From a virus: a stretch of 64,000 nucleotides of DNA. The notes beneath the pieces were generated by a model. It was not told the origin of the DNA, made no database searches, and was given only the letters and a program-made list of their open reading frames with translations. Location: IMG/VR virus record IMGVR_UViG_3300032224_001591, positions 83,249 to 147,248 of that record. One strand, 5' to 3'. The stretch's first letter is position 1; every line of letters begins with the position of its first letter. Both the position numbers and the translations under genes were made by a program. Positions 31,802 to 40,393 of the stretch are shown piece by piece.

Positions 31802-32624
31802 AATAGACCCACACAAACTACTTATTAGTAGTGACTTCTACTCAGTACAAGGAGAAGGTATTAGTACAGGTGTTCCATCTTACTTTATTAGACTAGGTTT
31901 ATGTAATTTAACCTGTGGTATGTCTAACCGTTTTTTAAAAGCGCTAATTAATGAGAAAGAATTAGCTGACGGTGAGATATTCAAAGGTGACTTAGAACTA
32001 GAAGGTAAAGCAACTTGGACTTGTGATAGTACATCTCAATGGGCTTGGAGAGGTGAAGATAAAGATTTTCAATATCTAATTGATAGATGGAAAGAACAAG
32101 ACATTTATGATGATATTAAAAACGGAACAATTCATTTAATTTGGACTGGTGGTGAACCTACAATTAAAGGACATCAAGAGGCAATTACTAATTTCTTAAC
32201 TTACTGGTACGAACAGGATGCTTCAATTGAACCATATAATGAAATTGAAACAAACGGTACTGTAGAAATTGGAGATAATTTATTCGAACAACTACACCAA
32301 ATCAATAGCTCACCTAAGTTATCAAACTCAGGTATGACTGAGAAACAACGTATTAAACCAGAAGCGATTAAACGCATTATGGAACATTCTAATTACCAAT
32401 TTAAATTTGTTATATCTAATGAAGAAGACGTACAAGAAATATTCCGTGACTTTATCGTACCATTTAGCATACCTCTTGCCAATGTGGTTTGTATGCCAGG
32501 ACTAGATAGCCAAACTGATTTTCATGAGCGTACTCAATTTGTATTAGAGATGAGTAAAAAATATCGCTTCAGAGGCCTTACACGCCTGCATATATCAGCC
32601 TGGGATAAAACGTTGAATGTTTAG
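31794..32624 (+). CDS. queE: QueE-like radical SAM 7-carboxy-7-deazaguanine synthase
   Basis: 276 residues. FYSVQGEG and the SAM-binding IWTGGEPTIKG plus NEIETNGT are characteristic. The iron-sulfur motif starts CNLTC, but the third cysteine is 35 residues further on (WTCDST) instead of two; an inserted charged segment lies in that loop. Otherwise the length and the C-terminal WDKTLNV are normal. It would rearrange carboxytetrahydropterin to 7-carboxy-7-deazaguanine, the substrate for QueC. Four iron ligands remain possible because the insertion may loop out. Confidence 0.88.
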   Translation: MSKIDPHKLLISSDFYSVQGEGISTGVPSYFIRLGLCNLTCGMSNRFLKALINEKELADGEIFKGDLELEGKATWTCDSTSQWAWRGEDKDFQYLIDRWKEQDIYDDIKNGTIHLIWTGGEPTIKGHQEAITNFLTYWYEQDASIEPYNEIETNGTVEIGDNLFEQLHQINSSPKLSNSGMTEKQRIKPEAIKRIMEHSNYQFKFVISNEEDVQEIFRDFIVPFSIPLANVVCMPGLDSQTDFHERTQFVLEMSKKYRFRGLTRLHISAWDKTLNV

Positions 32625-32662
32625 TAGAAAACGAAATAAATAAAACATTAAACAAATAATAT

Positions 32663-33229
32663 ATGAAATCAGTATTAGCAGAAAAATTAATGAGCATATG
32701 CTCACCAGACAAAGATCTATCAAATGATCACAACCCGGATAATACATTCGGCATTGACAATTTAACAGACAAGCAACGCACTCAGATAGAAGAGGAGTTG
32801 ATCAAACATTTTGGATTTGAAAGGATAATATGGATGGATCTACCATCAGGCCTAACAGAAGATGGTAATCCTATAGTAGCCAAAACAATTAAAATAAACG
32901 ATACGGACAATCCAGACTATGCAGGTAAAGTAGGATACCTATATAAAGTATTATTTACTCCGCTAGTATACGATCCAAATAGCCTCCACCAGCCAATAAA
33001 AGACGGATGCGTAATAACACCTTTGATTTACAATCCAATATCATTTCTACCAAAAAGAAGTATTACGATTGAATGGTCGCCTGAGTTTCCTCAAGATATA
33101 GATAATCCTATAACTTGGGAAGATCAAAAGAAAATGCTACACGATAAATTAGAAACTATATTAGAAAATCCAGACTTATTCTTACCAGAAGGATATAGAG
33201 GATGTTTAGTAAGATTTGCAGCAGTATAA
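32663..33229 (+). CDS. Unrecognised protein downstream of queE
   Basis: 188 residues, soluble, with an acidic helical N-terminal part (LTDKQRTQIEEELIKHFG) and a Pro-rich central part (LVYDPNSLHQPIKDGCVITPLIYNPISFLP). The protein repeats the theme PLxYxPxS twice, hinting at an internal duplication. Codon use is somewhat richer in C/G-ending codons than in most neighbours. No family recognised. Confidence 0.58.
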   Translation: MKSVLAEKLMSICSPDKDLSNDHNPDNTFGIDNLTDKQRTQIEEELIKHFGFERIIWMDLPSGLTEDGNPIVAKTIKINDTDNPDYAGKVGYLYKVLFTPLVYDPNSLHQPIKDGCVITPLIYNPISFLPKRSITIEWSPEFPQDIDNPITWEDQKKMLHDKLETILENPDLFLPEGYRGCLVRFAAV

Positions 33230-33247
33230 AACATTAAATGTATAATT

Positions 33248-33427
33248 ATGGATAATTCTATTGAGCAGCACTTAAAAGATATCTTAGTAGAAAAAGGAAT
33301 TGAACTATCACTAATAAGCGATTATATAGAAGATATATTCGCTTTTAGTGGGTTCGAATCTTACGAAGGGATATCAGATAAAGAAGTATACGAAGACTTT
33401 AAACAATGGCAACTACATGCAGGATAA
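33248..33427 (+). CDS. Small acidic protein, unrecognised
   Basis: 59 residues (MDNSIEQHLKDILVEKGIEL...) ending EDFKQWQLHAG. It overlaps the next start by 11 bases. Predicted helical and acidic; the FESYEGISDKEVYEDFKQW stretch is reminiscent of small phage regulators, but there is no firm match. Confidence 0.5.
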   Translation: MDNSIEQHLKDILVEKGIELSLISDYIEDIFAFSGFESYEGISDKEVYEDFKQWQLHAG

Positions 33428-34079
33428 CAAATATAGTATTATCATAGAATATCAAAATGGACTTAGAATTACATGTTACGATTTACATGATGATACAACT
33501 GAATTTTGGGTTAAAATTTATATTAAACAACAAAAACAAAACCGAAAATTAGTTTGGGAATATAACAATGTTGGTGGTCAAATTGTTGATGAAGTTATAA
33601 TTAATAATGAGATTTTTAAAATACCATTTGCTGAAAGTGCAATTAAACATGCTTATTTTGTAGATTATTTCTATAAAGGATTAGTCCCTTATCATATCGA
33701 AATTTATAAACGTTATACAGATGAACTTATACATTCCGAATCATTTGATTGTCGTCATAAATTAGTTAATTTTACTTTACACAGTGATGATCCTAAAGAA
33801 TTACATACTTGGGCTTGTGCTATTAAAAAGTTTAAGGAAGAAAATAATTGTGAAATATCAGTTATAAATGATGTATTATGGGAAACTAAAGAATATGACT
33901 TTGTAGATGCTTATTATCGTGTTGAAGATAATTTTTCACAATATTATGCTGGATTTACTGTTGGAGAATTTGGTGATGAAAATGCTCCGGATTTATTTCG
34001 TAATCCTGATGGTATAAAAAATAAAACATCATTAGATATTATTGAAGACATTTTATATCATTATACTAAGAATCTATGA
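33417..34079 (+). CDS. Unrecognised protein preceding a glycosyltransferase-like gene
   Basis: 220 residues from the ATG at 33417 inside the previous gene's end; a GTG 69 bases upstream also keeps the frame but would overlap more. The N-terminal third is beta-rich (YSIIIEYQNGLRITCYD, TEFWVKIYIKQQ), and later ELHTWACAIKKFKEENNCEI and YYRVEDNFSQYYAGFTVGEF are distinctive. It overlaps the next gene by the ATGA pair, indicating coupled translation with it. Confidence 0.55.
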   Translation: MQDNKYSIIIEYQNGLRITCYDLHDDTTEFWVKIYIKQQKQNRKLVWEYNNVGGQIVDEVIINNEIFKIPFAESAIKHAYFVDYFYKGLVPYHIEIYKRYTDELIHSESFDCRHKLVNFTLHSDDPKELHTWACAIKKFKEENNCEISVINDVLWETKEYDFVDAYYRVEDNFSQYYAGFTVGEFGDENAPDLFRNPDGIKNKTSLDIIEDILYHYTKNL

Positions 34080-34750
34080 GAAACGTTTTAATAATAATGA
34101 ATGCTCGAAACATGGCTCCTTTTAAAGAGTGTGTTGATAAACTAAATATAGATAAAGTTTGGTTTAAGGGCTATACTGAGTTTGAACTAAATACCCACAT
34201 TAATAAATTCATCCAGGAAACAGATTATGACAATTATTTTTTAGCACCTGATGATTTATTAATTAAAAAACATCATTTTGAATTATTAGAACGAAAGCTT
34301 CAACATCATGATATTGTTACGGGATGGGGTGTTTGGAGACAAAACTATACATGGACTACTATCTATAAACAAAATAGATTATACACTTATGGTCAAGGAC
34401 CGGCATTACCATTATTTAAAAAACATTATAATCTAGTCAAAACATATGAGGTAGACTCATTACCAGACGAAATAGAAACCGCTTTTACCGGCTGGTTTTT
34501 TACAGGAGCTAAACGACAAGTATGGTTAGAATATCCTTACCAAACATTAGCTATACATGATTATCAACCCGGAGCTTCTACGGATTTACATTGGTCTAAA
34601 AGAATATTATCCGATAAAAAATATAAGCAAATATGTATTAAAGACGCTAAAGTAATACACATATCATATATTGGTAAAGATTACTTAGATTTAAAATTTG
34701 ATACTAAAGAAATTAAATATGAACAAGCAACTATTAAAAGAGTCAATTAA
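34076..34750 (+). CDS. Putative GT-A-type glycosyltransferase
   Basis: 224 residues. The sequence begins with a beta strand NVLIIMNARN, has a metal-type LAPDDLLI near residue 58, VTGWGVWRQ, and a C-terminal AKVIHISYIGKDYL, the order expected of small GT-A enzymes. No membrane helix. It is separate from the large sugar cluster at 45993-54908. The DNA base modified by the neighbouring pathway, a virion protein or a surface sugar could be the acceptor; not decidable here. Confidence 0.5.
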   Translation: MRNVLIIMNARNMAPFKECVDKLNIDKVWFKGYTEFELNTHINKFIQETDYDNYFLAPDDLLIKKHHFELLERKLQHHDIVTGWGVWRQNYTWTTIYKQNRLYTYGQGPALPLFKKHYNLVKTYEVDSLPDEIETAFTGWFFTGAKRQVWLEYPYQTLAIHDYQPGASTDLHWSKRILSDKKYKQICIKDAKVIHISYIGKDYLDLKFDTKEIKYEQATIKRVN

Positions 34751-35003
34751 TCGCAAAGAAAAATCAATTTTATTCTTTAACGCTACATGGTGTGGCGCTT
34801 GTAGGGATAGTTATGAAATAGTAGACCAAATCAAAGAATCAAAACCCGATTATAAATTTCATGACATTGATGTTGATGATAAAGATTCGAATGAAATTGG
34901 TGAATTATTCGAAGTTGACTTTTTACCTACCATAGTTATAATATCTGAAACAGGATATAAAACATACAGTGGTAAAAGCCAAATAAAGAAATTATTAAAA
35001 TAA
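34719..35003 (+). CDS. Thioredoxin-like protein (WCGAC)
   Basis: 94 residues from the ATG at 34719, inside the end of the previous gene; an in-frame TTG 21 bases earlier is less likely. SILFFNATWCGACRDSYE gives the CxxC site with Gly-Ala between cysteines, and VDFLPTIVII gives the cis-proline. Together with the WCQPC protein it supplies two reductants, one possibly for NrdA and one for the deazaguanine enzymes. Confidence 0.85.
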   Translation: MNKQLLKESINRKEKSILFFNATWCGACRDSYEIVDQIKESKPDYKFHDIDVDDKDSNEIGELFEVDFLPTIVIISETGYKTYSGKSQIKKLLK

Positions 35004-35035
35004 TTTGGTTTCTTAAAAATTAGTTATTATATTAT
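35004..35035 (+). promoter_or_regulatory. Promoter TTTGG-N19-TATATTAT
   Basis: TTTGG 35004-35008, spacer 19, TATATTAT 35028-35035, directly after the thioredoxin stop and 19 bases before folE. folE therefore has its own promoter apart from the rest of the deazaguanine genes. Confidence 0.72.
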
Positions 35036-35054
35036 AGAAATAAAATTTATACAA

Positions 35055-35690
35055 ATGGAGTTATTAAAAAAATCAAATGGTAGTTTACCACGTACACAAG
35101 ACGAAGTTAATCAAATGATTGACCAAGCTGAAAAAGCGTATGGTGAATTTCTCACAGCAGTAGGTTTTGACTATAAAGCAGATCGTCAAACTGAAGATAC
35201 ACCTCGTCGTGTAGCTAAAGCATGGTTAAAAGATTTAATCGTGGGTTCAATTACAGATGAACCAAATATTACAGTATTCCCTAATGACGATGGTTATGAT
35301 GGATTAGTAATCCAATCAGGTATTCCTATTGTTAGTATGTGTGCACATCACAACTTAGCATTTACTGGATTTGCTACAGTAGCATACGTACCAGGTGAAA
35401 ATGTAATTGGATTATCTAAATTAAATCGTATTGTAGAATGGTTTAGTCGTCGTCCACAAATGCAAGAGTCATTAACACAACAAATTCATGATTACTTAGC
35501 TACTAAAATGGATTGTCCCTCTGTAGCAGTAAGTATTGCTTGTAAACATACATGCTGTAGTTCAAGAGGAATAAAGCATAATTCAACAATGACAACTAAC
35601 AAATTTTCTGGGGTATTTATGGATCCTAGTAACTTAATTCGTGAAGAATTTTTACACGCAATTGAAGTTAATGGAACTAAAATGAAATAA
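35055..35690 (+). CDS. folE: GTP cyclohydrolase I (FolE)
   Basis: 211 residues, a usual size. Zinc and catalytic motifs are intact: MCAHHNLAFTG near residue 95, GLSKLNRIVEWFSRRPQMQE, and the second cysteine in CKHTCCSSRGI. It converts GTP to dihydroneopterin triphosphate, the first step towards both folate and preQ0. Here it feeds QueD. Unlike QueC and QueD, its metal ligands are fully conserved. Confidence 0.95.
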   Translation: MELLKKSNGSLPRTQDEVNQMIDQAEKAYGEFLTAVGFDYKADRQTEDTPRRVAKAWLKDLIVGSITDEPNITVFPNDDGYDGLVIQSGIPIVSMCAHHNLAFTGFATVAYVPGENVIGLSKLNRIVEWFSRRPQMQESLTQQIHDYLATKMDCPSVAVSIACKHTCCSSRGIKHNSTMTTNKFSGVFMDPSNLIREEFLHAIEVNGTKMK

Positions 35691-35691
35691 T

Positions 35692-35853
35692 ATGCAACCA
35701 AAAGAATCAAAATCAAGTAGACACTTTAAAATTAGCTTAATTAAATCAGCATTTAGAATAATAGCGGGTGCTGCTCTAGCAATGGGAAATTTATATATAG
35801 CAGGAGCAACGCTTGTAGTAGCTGAATTATTAGGTATTGTAGAAGAATTATAA
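35692..35853 (+). CDS. Small hydrophobic membrane protein
   Basis: 53 residues: a Lys/Ser-rich N-terminus, then about 30 hydrophobic residues (AGAALAMGNLYIAGATLVVA) that could make one or two membrane passes, and an acidic end. It starts one base after folE. Function unknown. Confidence 0.5.
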   Translation: MQPKESKSSRHFKISLIKSAFRIIAGAALAMGNLYIAGATLVVAELLGIVEEL

Positions 35854-35864
35854 AAATATAAGTT

Positions 35865-36347
35865 ATGGAAAAAACAAATTATGTTCCATTTGTAAGTGAA
35901 GTAGAAATATTTAACGCTACAATGGGAAAACCAAACAATTACTCCCCTGTAATTCCAGAAGAAAAAGAATGGATGTTTGTGTATAATTTTATTCTTGAAG
36001 AATTAGAAGAATACAAACACGCTTGTGAAACTGGAAATATTGTTGAAGTATTAGATGCACTTTGCGATATCGCTTATGTATCAATAGGTAATGGAGTAAT
36101 GTTACACGGTTTAAAAGATCAAATATTACCAGCATATGCTGAAGTGCAAGCATCAAATATGTCTAAAGCTTGTAAAACTGAAGAAGAAGCAATTGAAACC
36201 GTAAAAGTAAGAAGCGTTGAACAAAATGCTGATTGCTATTATGAAAAACAAGGTGAATTTTGGGTTGTGTATCGTACGTATGATCGTAAAGTAATGAAAA
36301 GTATAAATTACTTTAAACCAAATCTTAAACAATTTTTAAATAAATAA
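35865..36347 (+). CDS. MazG/HisE-like nucleoside triphosphate pyrophosphohydrolase
   Basis: 160 residues. The all-alpha NTP-PPase metal motif is visible as FILEELEEYKHACETGN, then VEVLDALCDIAYV (ExxE and ExxD types). The C-terminal third is a small beta domain (CYYEKQGEFWVVYRTYDRKV). These enzymes hydrolyse dNTPs or alarmones; in phages they may clear unmodified or host nucleotides. Its location near folE and the deazaguanine genes fits nucleotide-pool control. Confidence 0.78.
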   Translation: MEKTNYVPFVSEVEIFNATMGKPNNYSPVIPEEKEWMFVYNFILEELEEYKHACETGNIVEVLDALCDIAYVSIGNGVMLHGLKDQILPAYAEVQASNMSKACKTEEEAIETVKVRSVEQNADCYYEKQGEFWVVYRTYDRKVMKSINYFKPNLKQFLNK

Positions 36348-36349
36348 AC

Positions 36350-36655
36350 ATGACACAAGAAACAAGAAATGCAATTAATGCTTTAAAAGAAGTTATTTTT
36401 TCATCTAACCCAAATCCAAGATATGGAGCTATGATTGAAGCTTTAAACGCTTTAGAAGCAACATTACCTGTAGAAGAAGTAGTTGTAGCTAAATTAGAAG
36501 AAGTTAAAGCAGAAATTATCCATGAGATGCAAGAATTAGGTGCTACTGAAGAACAAATAGAAAATGTTGTAGAAGAAGTACAAGAAGCAATTGAGGAAGT
36601 AGTTACTCCTAAAAAGAAAACTACTAAAAAAACAACTGACACTCCAACAGTATAA
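36350..36655 (+). CDS. Acidic helical protein with Lys-rich tail
   Basis: 101 residues: an N-terminal helical domain, a long Glu/Val-rich helix (EEVKAEIIHEMQELGATEEQ), and a basic tail KKKTTKKTTD. The strong charge split suggests a small adaptor that could touch nucleic acid with its tail. No family recognised. It lies between the MazG-like gene and DNA polymerase. Confidence 0.5.
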   Translation: MTQETRNAINALKEVIFSSNPNPRYGAMIEALNALEATLPVEEVVVAKLEEVKAEIIHEMQELGATEEQIENVVEEVQEAIEEVVTPKKKTTKKTTDTPTV

Positions 36656-36682
36656 TTTAATTTAAAAACGGTTTTGTAAATA

Positions 36683-39277
36683 ATGTATCAAAGTATATAT
36701 TACGATAGAGAAGAAAAACAATATTATCTTAGAGATGATAAACGAGGATGGAAACAATTTCAATATTGGCCTACTTACTATTTCCCTCATGAAGATGGAG
36801 AGTTTGAAACTCTAGATGGTAATAGAGTAATGCCTACTAAAAAAATAGCTGACTGGAATGATGTTAGTTATTATGAAAAAGATGTAGACAAATGTACTCG
36901 ATTGCTTGTAGATTATTATTACGAATCTGACGATACGCCTAATTATCACAATATCGTTTACCTGGATATTGAGTGTGAAATAGCAGGAGCATTGACTGAA
37001 GAAAGCATCAAAAATGCTCCTACTAAAATCACATCGGTAGCTCTATATGATAACAATAGTAAAAAATACTACTGTTTAATTCTAGATGAAACCAAATCAA
37101 TGAAATCAGTAAGCGATGAAAGTAAAGAAGTAATTCCGTATCACACTGAAAAAGAATTATTACGTGGATTTTTAGATTTTTGGATTGAACTAGATCCAAC
37201 AATCATTTCAGGTTGGAACAGTGGTTTCTTTGATATCCCTTATTTGTATTATCGTATTAGTAAGGTATTAGGAGAAGCAGTTGCTAATACTTTATCCCCA
37301 CTAGGTAAAATTACATTTACACCTCAATTCCCAGAACAACCTGTAAACATAGCAGGTGTTAGTCACTTAGACTATTTATTATTATTTAAGAAATTTATAA
37401 CAAAACAAGAACCGAGTTATCGTTTAGGTGACATAGGTACAAAATATGTTAAGTTAGGCAAAATTGATTATCATGGTTCGTTAGACAAATTATTTAAAGA
37501 AGATGTAAATAAGTTTATTGAGTATAATATTCGTGACGTTGAGATTATTGTTGAATTAGAAAAGAGTCAAAAATTTATTGATTTAACAGTTGCAATTGCT
37601 CACTTATGCCATACTGAATATGAACAAATATTCTTCTCAACGGTGTTAAATGAAGGTGCTATTTTAACTTACTTAAAACGTAAAGGTATTGTTTCACCTA
37701 ATAAACCAACTACATACAATCCAGCTTTAAGAGAGTTAAAGGAAGAATATGCTGGTGGTTACCTAAAAGATCCGGTTCCGGGTTTATATGAGTGGGTTAT
37801 TGACTTGGACTTTACATCACTATATCCTTCAATCATTCGTTCTCTTAATATGGGAATTGAAACATTAGTAGGACGTGTTGTAAATAGAGGTAAATTTGAT
37901 AATCAATGGTCACTTAAAGAATTAAAGGAAATGGATCCTGAATTCGTTGTAACTATTGAAAAAGTAAAAAAAGATAAACGATTATCTCAAGCACAAATCA
38001 CTGTAGGTAAATTAATCGAATTAATCGAAGGAAATGATTTATTAATTTCAGCACCCGGTGTTATGTTCCGTAAAGACAAAACAAGTGTAGTGTGTGAAAT
38101 TCTATCTGACTGGTTTGCTAAACGTCAAGAATATAAAAAGTTGATGAAGAAAGCATACAAAGAAGATAAAGATCCGGTTATGGGCGAATTTTATAATCGC
38201 CGTCAACACGCATATAAAATTAAATTAAACGACGTTTATGGTGTATTCGCTATCAATAGTTGGAGATACACAGACGGAAATAAATTCATTTCTAAAGCAA
38301 TTACTTTAACCGGTCAACGTTTAATCCAAGAATCTATCAAATTCACAAATGATTGGATAAATGAACAATTAGGTACCAAAAATAAAGATTACATTGTAAC
38401 TTCAGATACCGATTCATTGTTTATTCAAGTTAAGGATTTAATATTAAAACGTAATCCAAGTCTAAAAAATGCACCACGTAACGAAATCACAGCTGAAGTA
38501 TTAAAAGTAGCTACTGAAATACAAAAATTAGCAAATAATAATCTTCACATAATGGTTAAGGAATTATTTAATGTTGATTATCCTAACGAACCTCATTACT
38601 TTGAATTAAAACAAGAGGTTATACTTGAAAGGGGCTATTTCTCAGGTAAAAGAAGATATGCTCAATTTATTGTAAATAAGGAAGGTGTACCCGTAGAAGA
38701 ACTAGACATGAAGGGCTTAGATCTAATGAAATCTAATTTTCCACCATTGTTTAGAGATTTTGGAGAACATATCCTTAAAGAACTTATGTTTGGTAAAACT
38801 AAATCTTCTATTGATAAACAAATTTTAGACTTTAGAACATCACTACGAACAGTAGAATGGGAAAAAATACTTAAACCAACTGGTTTAAAGAAATTAGAAG
38901 AATATATTGCACGGGGACCAAGTGCAGGTGAAATATTTTCTAAATTAGCACTAAAATGTCCTATTAATACTAAAGCAGCAATTTATTATAACGATATGCT
39001 TCGTTTTAAAAAATTAGATAAAAAATTTCCATGCTTTCAAATTGGTGATAAAATGTTTATTGCTTATTTAAAAGAAAATCCATATCAAATAGAGGTTATA
39101 GGATTCAACGGATACAATGATCCTCCAGAAATAATGGAATTTATTGAAAAATATATTGACCGTGATGGTATCTTTGAATCAGTTATGAAAAATAAATTAG
39201 AATCGGTTTATAGTGATTTAGGATGGGGTGCGCCGGTATTTAATAACAACGTAAGCAAGTTTTTCTCATTTGGCTAA
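36683..39277 (+). CDS. 43: Family B replicative DNA polymerase (gp43-like)
   Basis: 864 residues, near T4 gp43 (898). Exonuclease motif I VYLDIECE near residue 92; polymerase motif A DLDFTSLYPSI near 373, motif B KIKLNDVYGVF near 513, motif C TSDTDSLF near 573. The exonuclease domain also has the SGWNSGFFDIPYL motif, so proofreading is expected. The C-terminal NVSKFFSFG resembles a clamp-binding end, and the clamp gene follows 29 bases later. No intein is present. Confidence 0.96.
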   Translation: MYQSIYYDREEKQYYLRDDKRGWKQFQYWPTYYFPHEDGEFETLDGNRVMPTKKIADWNDVSYYEKDVDKCTRLLVDYYYESDDTPNYHNIVYLDIECEIAGALTEESIKNAPTKITSVALYDNNSKKYYCLILDETKSMKSVSDESKEVIPYHTEKELLRGFLDFWIELDPTIISGWNSGFFDIPYLYYRISKVLGEAVANTLSPLGKITFTPQFPEQPVNIAGVSHLDYLLLFKKFITKQEPSYRLGDIGTKYVKLGKIDYHGSLDKLFKEDVNKFIEYNIRDVEIIVELEKSQKFIDLTVAIAHLCHTEYEQIFFSTVLNEGAILTYLKRKGIVSPNKPTTYNPALRELKEEYAGGYLKDPVPGLYEWVIDLDFTSLYPSIIRSLNMGIETLVGRVVNRGKFDNQWSLKELKEMDPEFVVTIEKVKKDKRLSQAQITVGKLIELIEGNDLLISAPGVMFRKDKTSVVCEILSDWFAKRQEYKKLMKKAYKEDKDPVMGEFYNRRQHAYKIKLNDVYGVFAINSWRYTDGNKFISKAITLTGQRLIQESIKFTNDWINEQLGTKNKDYIVTSDTDSLFIQVKDLILKRNPSLKNAPRNEITAEVLKVATEIQKLANNNLHIMVKELFNVDYPNEPHYFELKQEVILERGYFSGKRRYAQFIVNKEGVPVEELDMKGLDLMKSNFPPLFRDFGEHILKELMFGKTKSSIDKQILDFRTSLRTVEWEKILKPTGLKKLEEYIARGPSAGEIFSKLALKCPINTKAAIYYNDMLRFKKLDKKFPCFQIGDKMFIAYLKENPYQIEVIGFNGYNDPPEIMEFIEKYIDRDGIFESVMKNKLESVYSDLGWGAPVFNNNVSKFFSFG

Positions 39278-39300
39278 GCCAAAAAAATTTATTATATTAA
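39269..39300 (+). promoter_or_regulatory. Promoter TTTGG-N19-TATATTAA with palindromic operator, leaderless
   Basis: TTTGG 39269-39273, spacer 19, TATATTAA 39293-39300. The -33 box is the left arm of the perfect inverted repeat TTTGGCT-A-AGCCAAA (39269-39283), like the one before ssb. It overlaps the polymerase stop codon. Only six bases separate the -7 box from the clamp ATG, so the message is probably leaderless. Confidence 0.7.
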
Positions 39301-39306
39301 TAGTAT

Positions 39307-40047
39307 ATGATTAGCAAATTAGATTTAGTATCCGTTATTTCAAAGTATTATTTGAACGGAATGAATGAAGCAGTTAGATGGGAAATTAAAGACGAAACAG
39401 TAAACATTAAATTTACTTCCCCTGCAAAAGAAATGATTGGTAGTGTTGTTTTCAAAGGAATGCCTCTTGAAGATTCAACTATTGCTATTAGTAATACTAC
39501 TCAATTGATTAAATTGTTATCTATTACAAGTGGTTATTTAAAATTAGATTATGTTAAACAACATAAACTGATTGAAAAACTTATGGTAGCTGATAATCAA
39601 TTTACACTTAATTATGCTTTAGCAGATTTGATGATTATTCCTAAAACAGGTGAATTGAATGGAGAAATTGCATTTAATATGGAAGCTGATTTAGACAATG
39701 AAAGTATCAATGCTATTGTAAAAGCAAAATCAGCATTAGCTGAAAGTGAAACTGTAGTAATTAAACCAACTTCAAACGATGATGGTGAATTTCAATTAGA
39801 ATTGGAATTTGGTGGTAATGTAGAATATGCTAATAAAGTATCATTTTATATTCCTAATGTAGAAACTACAAACATACCAGATGAATTTAAAGTACATTAC
39901 AATTCAAACATGATTAAAGAAATTATGTATTGTAATAAAGATATGGCATCAGGTCGTATTGCTATAAATTTAGATGGTTTAATGAAATTAGAGTTCGAGA
40001 ACGATACTCTTAAAAGTACTTATTACCTTGTTGCAAATGAAATATAA
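39307..40047 (+). CDS. 45: Sliding clamp (gp45-like)
   Basis: 246 residues; T4 gp45 has 228. The repeated strand pattern (VNIKFTSPAKEMIGSVVF, QLIKLLSITSGYLKLDY, QLELEFGGNVEYANKVSFYI) fits a trimeric clamp, and position after gp43 and before the clamp loader agrees. It would encircle DNA, tether the polymerase and, by T4 analogy, could activate late transcription. Confidence 0.85.
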   Translation: MISKLDLVSVISKYYLNGMNEAVRWEIKDETVNIKFTSPAKEMIGSVVFKGMPLEDSTIAISNTTQLIKLLSITSGYLKLDYVKQHKLIEKLMVADNQFTLNYALADLMIIPKTGELNGEIAFNMEADLDNESINAIVKAKSALAESETVVIKPTSNDDGEFQLELEFGGNVEYANKVSFYIPNVETTNIPDEFKVHYNSNMIKEIMYCNKDMASGRIAINLDGLMKLEFENDTLKSTYYLVANEI

Positions 40048-40060
40048 GGCAACATATTTA
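40028..40060 (+). promoter_or_regulatory. Promoter TTGTTG-N19-CATATTTA
   Basis: TTGTTG 40028-40033, spacer 19, CATATTTA 40053-40060, overlapping the clamp stop. The -33 box differs from the usual TTTGG and equals the longer Bacteroides -33 form. It is 32 bases before groES. Confidence 0.6.
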
Positions 40061-40092
40061 TAATATATAAACAAAGTTTTAAAAAATAGTCT

Positions 40093-40383
40093 ATGAAATT
40101 ACAAGCAGTTTACAATGCAATTATTGTAAAGCCCTTCGATGAAGAGGAAACAATGTACGGAAACATTATCGTTCCAGATTTAGGAAAAGAAAGAAATTTA
40201 AGCGGCACTATTGTGTCTGTAGGACCTGGTCAACATTCCATCTCAGGTGAACTTTTACCTACATTATTAAAAGTAGGTCAAAAAGTTATTTTACCCCAAA
40301 TGGGACCTGTAAAAGTAGAACATGATGGTATTGAATATTATGTGTGCCCAGAAAACCAAGTATTGGCAATTATAAACGATTAA
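40093..40383 (+). CDS. groES: Co-chaperonin GroES
   Basis: 96 residues, normal for GroES. AIIVKPFDEEETMYGNIIVPD includes the mobile loop, GTIVSVGPGQ and QKVILPQMG follow, and IEYYVCPENQVLAII closes the fold. It caps GroEL; the groEL gene follows ten bases later. A phage-encoded pair suggests folding of capsid or tail proteins independent of host supply (T4 instead replaces GroES by gp31). Confidence 0.93.
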   Translation: MKLQAVYNAIIVKPFDEEETMYGNIIVPDLGKERNLSGTIVSVGPGQHSISGELLPTLLKVGQKVILPQMGPVKVEHDGIEYYVCPENQVLAIIND

Positions 40384-40393
40384 AATAAGTTAT

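Noticed and set aside
36683-39277. Intein or intron in the DNA polymerase gene
   Set aside because: The frame is continuous at 864 codons with all motifs at normal spacing.
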